NCBI GenBank assembly: GCA_003168295.1
Contig: PMST01000290.1
Location: 1-7,907 of the forward strand
Source of the DNA: Actinomycetota bacterium
GTDB lineage: Bacteria > Actinomycetota > Actinomycetes > Streptosporangiales > Streptosporangiaceae
DNA length: 7,907 nt
Reading direction: 5' to 3'
Positions 1 to 5,098 of the stretch are shown here, one piece after another; within the stretch, counting starts at the first letter, position 1, and every line of letters begins with the position of its first letter. The notes beneath the pieces were generated by a model. The model was not told the origin of the DNA. It searched no databases and saw only the letters and a program-made list of their open reading frames with translations. A program made the translations under genes and the position numbers.

Positions 1-699
1 CAGGTCGGCAGCGGGCTGCCGCTCGACGCGCTGTTCGAGCGGCAGATCGACCCGGCTCTGCAGGCCCGGGAGATCTCGGTCGAGCTGGACATGGAGAAGT
101 TCGCGGCCGAGTTCGCCGAGTTGCTGACCGGCATGAACTCCGCTGAGTCCGCGCAGGACGCGCAGCGGCGGGTCGGCGCCTACGCGCTGGCGGCGCGCAC
201 GGTGCCCGAAGCCGAGCGGCGGGCCGCGGTGAGCTCGCGGCTGCCGTCGCCGGAATGGCCGTCGCGGCGGATGCTGCTGGTCGCGGTCGAAGCCGAGACC
301 GGCCAGACCCGCGTCTTCGACCGCGAATCCGGGGTGGACCTGATCGACGCGGTGGCCGCGAGCTGCGCGGTGCCTGGCATCTGGCCGCCGGTGAGCATCG
401 GGGGCCGCCGTTATGTGGACGGCGGCATCCGCTCGAGCGACAACGCCGACCTCGCGGCGGGTTCCGCGCGGATCGTGGTGCTCTCACCGCTGGGCCTGAA
501 CTCGCCGTTCCCGCAGCCGGTGCCGCTGCCGGACGTGGTGGAACAGCTGCGTTCTGACGGTTCGCAGGTGACGGTGATCGCGCCCGATGAAGCGTCCGCC
601 GCCGCGATGGGGATCAACCCGCTCGACCCGGCCACCCGGGTCCCGACGGCGCAGGCGGGCCGGGCGCAGGGGCGGGCGGGGCTGTCCGGGGCGCTTTAG
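1..699 (+). CDS. patatin-like phospholipase family protein (5'-truncated, C-terminal 232 residues)
   Basis: The reading frame is open from the first base of the window, so the start codon and the N-terminal GxSxG nucleophile motif lie off the left edge. The visible part carries the second half of the patatin fold. A conserved block reads ASCAVPGIWPP, followed by a glycine-rich turn and YVDGGIRSSDNADLA, where D140 of the fragment (bases 418-420) is the expected catalytic aspartate of the Ser-Asp dyad in the DGG/DGA motif. The tail, with VTVIAPDEAS, INPLD and a final Ala/Gly-rich stretch, resembles the C-termini of bacterial patatin-like proteins. Such enzymes are serine acyl hydrolases acting on phospholipids or other acyl lipids. 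The specific substrate cannot be read here. No signal peptide can be judged because the N-terminus is missing. An internal ATG at base 91 is only a methionine within the domain, not the start. The last 86 bases are also coding on the opposite strand. Confidence 0.85.
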   Translation, partial: QVGSGLPLDALFERQIDPALQAREISVELDMEKFAAEFAELLTGMNSAESAQDAQRRVGAYALAARTVPEAERRAAVSSRLPSPEWPSRRMLLVAVEAETGQTRVFDRESGVDLIDAVAASCAVPGIWPPVSIGGRRYVDGGIRSSDNADLAAGSARIVVLSPLGLNSPFPQPVPLPDVVEQLRSDGSQVTVIAPDEASAAAMGINPLDPATRVPTAQAGRAQGRAGLSGAL

Positions 700-1414
700 C
701 GGGCCGGCCCGGGGGCCTCAGGCCGGCTAACCGCTGGACGAAACCGGGCGCCGGGTCGGGCACGTTGGTTTCATCGGCAACGGCGAGCTCGATGGTCACC
801 GCGGTTCCGTAGGCGACTATCTCGGACATGATGTCGCCGATTTCGTTGCAGTCGAAGCGCATGCCGACCACGGCGTTGGCTCCCCGCGCGCGTGCCTCAC
901 GCCACATGCGCTCACGGGCCTGGTTGCGGCTGTCGATCAGCAGCCGGGTGTATTCGGTGACCTCTCCGCCCACCAGCGTCCTGAGCTGCGCGCCCACGTT
1001 GCTGAAGTAGTTGCGGGCCCGCACGGTCAGCCCGAAGACGTCACCGTGCACCTGACTGATCCGGTAACCGGGTATCTCGTTGGTGGTCACGATGAGCATC
1101 GGCTGAGTGTCGTCGGCTGGCTGGGCCGCGCGGGAAGGGCTGAACGTCAGTCCCCGGCGGGCCATGTCCGTACTCAAGTCGGACAGGGTCGAGGTGGCCG
1201 GGTCGTTCTGGCTGGTGTAGCCGTGGTTGGGAGCCTTGCACCACACGCAACTCCACGGCTCGCCGGGCCGTTGCGACGAGGGAACGTTACTCACCACTCC
1301 GCAGGACGAGCAGCGGCGCAGCTCATACGACAAGCCGCACCGGCAGTCCCAGCGCGTGGCGCCGGGATCCTGCGGCACACCGATCATCAGGCAATGCGGA
1401 CATTGGACCTGCAT
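614..1414 (-). CDS. zinc-ribbon protein with YbjQ (DUF74) heavy-metal-binding-like domain
   Basis: The gene encodes 266 residues from the ATG at 1414. Two Cys-pair zinc ribbons fill the N-terminus: C5/C8 with C24/C26, then C35/C38 with C56/C59. A polar linker follows (about 61-105). Residues 106-209 match the YbjQ/DUF74 family: TTNEIPGYRI, then a Gly-Asp-Val strand, NYFSNVGAQLRTLVGGE, the helix with SRNQARERM, RGANAVVGMRFD, and a terminal GTAVTIE strand. YbjQ itself is a small protein of about 107 residues that forms a pentameric ring in solved structures; its role is unclear. Residues 210-266 are a low-complexity Pro/Ala/Gly tail. The ATG start is preferred over an in-frame GTG at 1435 because a strong Shine-Dalgarno sequence lies between them. 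The zinc ribbons may bind nucleic acid or protein, but this is inference. No membrane segment or signal peptide is seen. The 3' end overlaps the patatin gene by 86 bases, and the tail may be a recent extension. Confidence 0.85.
   Translation of the reverse strand: MQVQCPHCLMIGVPQDPGATRWDCRCGLSYELRRCSSCGVVSNVPSSQRPGEPWSCVWCKAPNHGYTSQNDPATSTLSDLSTDMARRGLTFSPSRAAQPADDTQPMLIVTTNEIPGYRISQVHGDVFGLTVRARNYFSNVGAQLRTLVGGEVTEYTRLLIDSRNQARERMWREARARGANAVVGMRFDCNEIGDIMSEIVAYGTAVTIELAVADETNVPDPAPGFVQRLAGLRPPGRPAKAPRTAPPAPAPGPPAPSGPGWPGRAG
696..730. terminator. possible bidirectional terminator-like hairpin at the end of the patatin gene
   Basis: Bases 696-705 (TTAGCGGGCC) pair with 721-730 (GGCCGGCTAA) with a single mismatch. 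The loop itself contains GGCC (706-709) and GGCC (714-717), which can form an inner hairpin. The structure spans the TAG stop of the patatin gene, a common place for a transcription-end hairpin in actinobacteria, where U-tracts are often absent. No T-run follows on either strand. It lies within the coding tail of the opposite gene, so it may equally be a by-product of GC-rich coding sequence. Confidence 0.3.
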
Positions 1415-1421
1415 CGTGCTG

Positions 1422-1430
1422 CTCCCTTCC
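1422..1430 (-). promoter_or_regulatory. Shine-Dalgarno that decides the start of the zinc-ribbon/YbjQ gene
   Basis: On the - strand GGAAGGGAG lies 7 bases before the ATG at 1414. The alternative in-frame GTG at 1435 lies upstream of this site, and its reading would pass through the Shine-Dalgarno itself. The ATG start gives MQVQCPHC, placing the first zinc-ribbon cysteine at residue 5, as is usual for N-terminal ribbons. Confidence 0.75.
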
Positions 1431-1463
1431 GGCACGCTGGATCTGGCCCACCATAGTCTCCCG

Positions 1464-1532
1464 GCCGCTTGAGGCAGGCCACTGAGCGCAGTTCAGCAAC
1501 GGCGGCGGTACCCGGGAGCCAGCTCAAGCGGC
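1464..1532. repeat. 10-bp perfect inverted repeat with 49-base spacer
   Basis: GCCGCTTGAG (1464-1473) is the exact reverse complement of CTCAAGCGGC (1523-1532). It lies just upstream of the zinc-ribbon/YbjQ gene, within what would be its leader if its promoter lies near 1575. It could be a pair of regulator half-sites or the base of an RNA stem. A perfect 10-base match at this distance is not expected by chance in 300 random bases, although base composition bias raises the odds. Function unknown. Confidence 0.5.
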
Positions 1533-1707
1533 GGCGCGGTGAACCCGGGTGGTTCGCGAGCCGGAAACAGCAAAAGTATACAATCTAAGTCGGATTGCAC
1601 ATCCCCGTTTAGGCTCATATTCAGTTTCTCTGCGAATATCGCAGGCCAGCGATCTTGCTTACTCGGGATATTGAGTACAAAATTGGGTTATCCATCTTCC
1701 AGGCAGT

Positions 1708-1712
1708 GAGGA
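1708..1712 (+). promoter_or_regulatory. Shine-Dalgarno that decides the start of the CMD gene
   Basis: GAGGA at 1708-1712 lies 8 bases before the ATG at 1721. An in-frame TTG at 1655 would add 22 residues coded by AT-rich sequence unlike the rest of the gene, and no Shine-Dalgarno was noticed for it. The ATG start is therefore preferred. Confidence 0.7.
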
Positions 1713-1720
1713 CCAAATTT

Positions 1721-2284
1721 ATGTACCTGTCACAGGTAAAGCCGGAGGACATGCCGGAGACGGTGCGAGCCGTATGGGAGCGCGCCCCGGAGGGCGGAAA
1801 GAAGTTCATCGCCGCGATGGCCCACGCGCCGGAGCACGCCGAGCGGCTGTTCCCGTACTACAACGGGGTGCGCTACGGCACCCTGCTGGGACCGAAGCTT
1901 TGCGAACTGCTCCGGCTGGCGATCGCGCAGACCACGCAGTGCCCGATCTGCCTTGCGGCCCGCCGTCCGGAGGCGGTGGACGCCGGGATGACCGAGGAGC
2001 AGGTGGCCAGGCTGGTCGCGCCCGACACCGAGACCTTCACCGACGCCGAGCTGGCCGTGGTCAGCTTCGCCTATAAGTTCGGCGCCGATCACTTCGACAT
2101 CGGCGAAGCGGAATTCCGCGAGCTGCGACGGCACTTCTCCGAGGAGGAGGTCACCGAGATCGGCATGCTCTGCGCCCAGTTCCTGGGCTTCGGCCGGCTG
2201 GTCATGGTGCTTGGCCTGGAGAACCCGTCCTGCCCGATCCCGGCGGACTCGCCCGCGCGAGCCGCCGCTGCCGCCAGCCGCTGA
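1721..2284 (+). CDS. carboxymuconolactone decarboxylase (CMD)/AhpD-like family protein
   Basis: The product has 187 residues and belongs to the all-helical CMD/AhpD superfamily, whose members include alkylhydroperoxidases, gamma-carboxymuconolactone decarboxylase and many uncharacterised redox proteins. The family core is visible: LCELLRLAIAQTTQCPIC (about 60-77), the CxxC pair C74-P-I-C77, then EAVDAGMTEEQVARL, a helix ending in FTDAELAVVSFAYKF, and HFSEEEVTEIGMLCAQFLGFGR (about 137-158). In AhpD the CxxC pair is followed four residues later by His; here that position is R81, so peroxidase chemistry cannot be assumed. The length and single domain fit the longer two-segment CMD-like proteins. 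No signal peptide is seen, so it is probably cytosolic. The C-terminus is Ala-rich. The oxidoreductase gene follows after 92 bases on the same strand, suggesting one operon. The function could be a decarboxylase or hydrolase-like partner in catabolism, or a thiol redox protein; the sequence does not decide. Confidence 0.87.
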   Translation: MYLSQVKPEDMPETVRAVWERAPEGGKKFIAAMAHAPEHAERLFPYYNGVRYGTLLGPKLCELLRLAIAQTTQCPICLAARRPEAVDAGMTEEQVARLVAPDTETFTDAELAVVSFAYKFGADHFDIGEAEFRELRRHFSEEEVTEIGMLCAQFLGFGRLVMVLGLENPSCPIPADSPARAAAAASR

Positions 2285-2285
2285 G

Positions 2286-2345
2286 CTATGACCCGCTGAC
2301 CTACGACCCGCCGAACTACGACCCGCCGAACTACGAACCCGCTGA
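2286..2345 (+). repeat. 15-bp tandem repeat, about four copies, between CMD and oxidoreductase genes
   Basis: Units are 2286-2300, 2301-2315, 2316-2330 and 2331-2345. The middle two are identical (CTACGACCCGCCGAA); the first differs at three positions (CTATGACCCGCTGAC), and the last is a diverged copy. The array begins two bases after the CMD stop codon. Read in the frame of the downstream gene, the period encodes Tyr-Asp-Pro-Pro-Asn, with no stop before the GTG at 2377. There are no unique spacers, so this is not a CRISPR. It may have arisen by replication slippage. Confidence 0.85.
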
Positions 2346-2376
2346 GCCGCGGCCCGGCCACAGGAAGGCAGCTGCC

Positions 2377-4329
2377 GTGAGCGGCACCGAAGGCACCCGC
2401 TATGACCTGCTGCTCAGCCCGCTTCGGCTGGGACGTCACGAGCTCAGGAACCGCATCGTCCTCAGTGCCCATGTCACGAACCTGGCGACCAGCGAGCGCA
2501 CCGCGTCGGCCCGGCACGTGGCGTACTACCGGGAGCGCGCCCGGGGCGGGACTGGCCTGATCGTGGTCGAGTCGCTGGCCGTGCACCCGACGGCCGGATC
2601 GTCCCGGCTGTCCATGCACGCCTTCGACGACGCCGTCATCGACGGCCTGGCCGACGTCGCCAGCGCGGTCCATGCCGAAGGCGCCGTCGCGCTGGCGCAG
2701 CTCAATCACGGCGGCCGGGAGCACAACCCGATGACGACGCGGCGGCCGCTGTGGAGCTCGTCGGCGGTGGCTTCCCGCCAGCGGCGGCAGATCCCGCACG
2801 CGCTGGCCCTGGCCGAGATCGACGAGGTGGTCGCGGCGTTCGGCGCGGCGGCGGTCCGGGTCCGCCAGGCCGGCCTGGACGGGGTGGAGATCAACGCCGG
2901 GCACGGCTACCTGCTGCACCAGTTCATGACGCCGATCGTCAATCACAGGACGGACGAGTACGGCGGCTCGCTGGAGAACCGGACCAGGCTACCGGAGCGG
3001 GTCCTGCGGGAGGTGCGCGAGCGGGTCGGCCGCGACTTCGTCGTCGGCGTGCGGATCTCCGGCAGCGAGTTCCTCGACGGCGGGATCGACTCGCCGATGT
3101 CGCGGCAAATCGCTGTCCGGCTCGTCGCCGCCGGCCGTCTGGACTTCGTCTCGGTCAGCCACTCCACCTACGAGACGCTGGACACGGTCGTCCCCGACAT
3201 GTCCTACGGGCAGGCTCCGTTCACCGGGCTGGCCCGCGCCGTGCGCGAGGCCGTGCCCGGAGTGCCGGTGATCACGGCCGGGCGGATCAGCACGCCCGAC
3301 ACCGCGGAGCAGGTGCTCGCCCGCGGCGACGCCGATCTCGTGGCCATGACGCGGGCGCAGATCGCTGACCCCTACCTGGCCGCCAAGATCGCCGCCGGGC
3401 GGGTGGCGGACATCCGCTGGTGCATCGGCTGCAACCAGGGGTGCATCGGCTACACCTTCGTCGGCGCGGACATCAGCTGCCTGCAGAACCCGGCGGCCGG
3501 GAATGAGCTCGAGCAGCCCGGCGACGAGCCGGAGCCCACCGGCGGCCGGCGCCGCGCGGTGGTCGTCGTCGGCGGCGGCCCCGCCGGGATGGAGGCCGCC
3601 TGGTACGCCGCGGCGCTTGGTCACCAGGTCACGCTATTCGAGGCGTCCGGTCGGCTCGGAGGGACCCTGGCGGTGGCCGAGTCGCTGCCTTCCCGGGCCG
3701 ATCTCGCGGGCGTGCGAACCTACCGCGAGGCCATGCTGGCCAGGCACGGCGTGACGGTCCGGCTCGGCACGACCGCCACCGCGTCGTCCTTGCTCGCCCT
3801 GAGCCCCGACACCGTCATCGTCGCCACCGGCTCCCAGCCAGCCGGCCAGGACGGCACCCGCGGGTCGGAGTGGGCCTTCGACCGCGCACAGGCGGTACCC
3901 GGGCACTGCCTCGTCGTGGACGGCGACGGAAACATGACCGCACTGACCGTCGCCGAGGAACTCGCCTCCCGCGGCGCGGCGGTCACCCTGGCCTGCCGTT
4001 CCGGCGCACCGGGCAACGCGGTGATCGGCATCAGCCTGATCCCGGCGCAGCGGCGGCTGGCCGCGCTCGGCGTGCGGCAGCTGCCTTACCATGACGTCCT
4101 GAGTCACGGCGACGGGAAAGCGGAGCTCACCGACCTGCTGAACGCCACCGTGACGACGGTGCCCGCGGACCACGTGGTCACGGTCTCGGACCGGCGCAGT
4201 CGCGACGAGCTCTACCGTCAGCTGGCCGGCCAGGTCGGCCAGGTCCTGCTCGCGGGCGACGCCATGGCCCCGCGGCAGGCGATCGACGCGATCCGCGACG
4301 GACGGCGGGCGGCGCAGGCGATCGGCTGA
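2377..4329 (+). CDS. FadH/OYE-family oxidoreductase (FMN, 4Fe-4S, FAD; 2,4-dienoyl-CoA reductase-like)
   Basis: The product has 650 residues with the three-part layout of E. coli FadH and trimethylamine dehydrogenase. An OYE TIM barrel fills about 8-340: LLSPLRLGRHELRNRIV, Q108-L-N-H-G-G-R114, and DGVEINAGHGYLLHQF followed by the N-R-D-YGG-ENR signature. Y178 in GHGYLL appears to correspond to the active-site Tyr of FadH. A 4Fe-4S site follows with C349-X2-C352-X3-C356-X11-C368. The FAD domain starts with the GGGPAG loop (399-404). A second nucleotide-binding unit reads LVVDGDGN (512-519), as in the trimethylamine dehydrogenase branch, and the C-terminus has GDAMAPR (627-633). Enzymes of this family pass electrons from NAD(P)H through FAD and the cluster to FMN and reduce activated C=C bonds; the natural substrate is unknown. 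Mycofactocin-linked FadH/OYE oxidoreductases share this architecture, so that subgroup is possible. The GTG start follows AGGAAGG by 8 bases. It probably forms an operon with the CMD gene. Confidence 0.92.
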   Translation: MSGTEGTRYDLLLSPLRLGRHELRNRIVLSAHVTNLATSERTASARHVAYYRERARGGTGLIVVESLAVHPTAGSSRLSMHAFDDAVIDGLADVASAVHAEGAVALAQLNHGGREHNPMTTRRPLWSSSAVASRQRRQIPHALALAEIDEVVAAFGAAAVRVRQAGLDGVEINAGHGYLLHQFMTPIVNHRTDEYGGSLENRTRLPERVLREVRERVGRDFVVGVRISGSEFLDGGIDSPMSRQIAVRLVAAGRLDFVSVSHSTYETLDTVVPDMSYGQAPFTGLARAVREAVPGVPVITAGRISTPDTAEQVLARGDADLVAMTRAQIADPYLAAKIAAGRVADIRWCIGCNQGCIGYTFVGADISCLQNPAAGNELEQPGDEPEPTGGRRRAVVVVGGGPAGMEAAWYAAALGHQVTLFEASGRLGGTLAVAESLPSRADLAGVRTYREAMLARHGVTVRLGTTATASSLLALSPDTVIVATGSQPAGQDGTRGSEWAFDRAQAVPGHCLVVDGDGNMTALTVAEELASRGAAVTLACRSGAPGNAVIGISLIPAQRRLAALGVRQLPYHDVLSHGDGKAELTDLLNATVTTVPADHVVTVSDRRSRDELYRQLAGQVGQVLLAGDAMAPRQAIDAIRDGRRAAQAIG

Positions 4330-4348
4330 CCCTCAGGAACCAAGAGGG
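4330..4348. terminator. weak hairpin after the oxidoreductase gene
   Basis: CCCTC (4330-4334) can pair with GAGGG (4344-4348) across a 9-base loop, starting right after the TGA stop. The stem has only five pairs and no T-run follows, so this is a weak candidate for the end of the + strand transcript in the 46-base gap between convergent genes. Confidence 0.2.
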
Positions 4349-4355
4349 CTTCAGG

Positions 4356-4379
4356 GCTCAGGGGGCTCAGGGGGCTCAG
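4356..4379. repeat. 9-bp tandem repeat at the convergent gene junction
   Basis: GCTCAGGGG occurs at 4356-4364 and 4365-4373, with a partial third copy GCTCAG at 4374-4379; a degenerate GCTTCAGG precedes it. The livF stop codon (4376-4378 on the - strand) lies inside the third copy, so slippage here could shift the end of livF. No function is suggested by the sequence. Confidence 0.75.
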
Positions 4380-5098
4380 CCGATGTAGAGCTCTTCCAGC
4401 TTCGCCATGCCGGCCGCCGTCATCAGCTCCGCGCCGTCCTGCTGCCGCAGCACGATCTCCCCGAGCCGCAGGACCAGCACTTCGGAGGCGAGCGTGAGCG
4501 CCCGGCTGTCCTGCTCGACCAGCAAGATCGGGACCGCCTTCTCCCGCGCGATCCGCTCGATCGCCCCGACGATACGGCTCACCAGGATGGGCGCGATACC
4601 GAGGAACGGCTCGTCAAGCAGCAGCACCCGGGGGTTGGACATCAGGGTCCGCCCGATGGCCAGCATCTGCCGCTCGCCACCGCTCAGCGTGCTTGCCTTC
4701 TGGCTGAGCCTGGCCTTGAGGGCCGGGAACAGGTCGAAGACGAAGCCGATCTCCTGGTCAGCCTTCTTGTTCAGGTAGCCGCCGAGCTTGAGGTTTTCTT
4801 CGACGGAGAATCCGCCGAAGACGCGGCCGCCCTCGGGCACAAGCGCGACTCCCTGGCGCAGCGCCCCGGCCGGCTCGCGGGCGACGCTGGTGCCATCCGG
4901 GCCGCGGACCGAGCCATGCGAGACCTTCACCGCCCCGACGATCGCTTTGACCGTCGTGCTCTTCCCGGCGCCGTTCGCGCCGAGCAGCACCGTGATCTTC
5001 GACGGGTACAGGGCGAAGCTGATCGAATGCAGGACCTCGCGACGGCCGTAACCGGCCCGTAGCTCGGTAACGACAAGACCGCCATCCGGTTCAGCCAC
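4376..5098 (-). CDS. livF: branched-chain amino acid type ABC transporter ATP-binding protein LivF
   Basis: The product has 240 residues, the usual LivF length. Motifs in order: Walker A GANGAGKST (40-48), the Q-loop region VALVPEGGRVF (84-94, with Glu in place of Gln as is common in LivF), ABC signature LSGGE (138-142), Walker B RVLLLDE (157-163), and LLVEQ, where Gln replaces the switch His, also usual for LivF. It is a cytosolic ATPase that pairs with LivG to drive the LivHM permeases. The start is GTG at 5098, overlapping the livG stop by 8 bases (GTGGCTGA), with GCGAGG 8 bases upstream. A longer frame open to 5314 adds a Pro/Arg-rich stretch that is only the livG tail read out of frame. 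It is the last gene of the operon. Liv-type importers carry leucine, isoleucine and valine, but many relatives carry amides, urea or aromatic acids, so the substrate is open. Confidence 0.94.
   Translation of the reverse strand: MAEPDGGLVVTELRAGYGRREVLHSISFALYPSKITVLLGANGAGKSTTVKAIVGAVKVSHGSVRGPDGTSVAREPAGALRQGVALVPEGGRVFGGFSVEENLKLGGYLNKKADQEIGFVFDLFPALKARLSQKASTLSGGERQMLAIGRTLMSNPRVLLLDEPFLGIAPILVSRIVGAIERIAREKAVPILLVEQDSRALTLASEVLVLRLGEIVLRQQDGAELMTAAGMAKLEELYIG

Larger units (their letters stand above)
1415..1720. promoter_or_regulatory. divergent intergenic control region between the zinc-ribbon/YbjQ gene and the CMD gene
   Basis: No convincing gene fills these 306 bases. The left part is GC-rich; the right part from about 1570 is clearly AT-richer than the rest of the window, as expected for promoters. 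A TACAAT hexamer on the + strand (1579-1584) and a TATACT hexamer on the - strand (1575-1580) are -10-like, and they overlap each other. Neither has a good -35 at 17 bases, so the promoter calls are weak, and each would imply a leader of roughly 130-160 bases. A second weak + strand pair is TTGCAC (1595-1600) with TATTCA (1618-1623). Dyads occur at 1541-1555 (GAACC-N5-GGTTC), 1581-1597 (CAATC-N7-GATTG, overlapping the -10-like hexamers), 1630-1644 (CTGCGA-N3-TCGCAG) and 1660-1677 (TACTC-N8-GAGTA). Dyads with five-base arms are expected a few times by chance in this length. Confidence 0.45.

Noticed and set aside
1415..1435. GTG start at 1435 for the zinc-ribbon/YbjQ gene
   Set aside because: Its codons run through the strong Shine-Dalgarno for the ATG at 1414.
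1046..1456. 136-residue + strand open frame opposite the zinc-ribbon gene
   Set aside because: Lies antisense to a gene with clear domain motifs and has no recognisable content of its own.
1655..1699. A + strand promoter made of TTGCTT (1655-1660) and TACAAA (1676-1681)
   Set aside because: The spacer is 15 bases and both hexamers are poor matches; not enough to call a promoter on its own.
1655..1720. TTG start at 1655 adding 22 residues to the CMD protein
   Set aside because: The sequence is AT-rich and promoter-like, no Shine-Dalgarno was noticed for the TTG, and ATG at 1721 has GAGGA at correct spacing.
2286..2345. CRISPR-like array
   Set aside because: The units are directly adjacent with no unique spacers, and the period is only 15 bases.
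2089..2946. 285-residue - strand open frame opposite the CMD and oxidoreductase genes
   Set aside because: Arg/His/Asp/Gly-rich composition typical of antisense high-GC frames, and it lies under two well-supported + strand genes.
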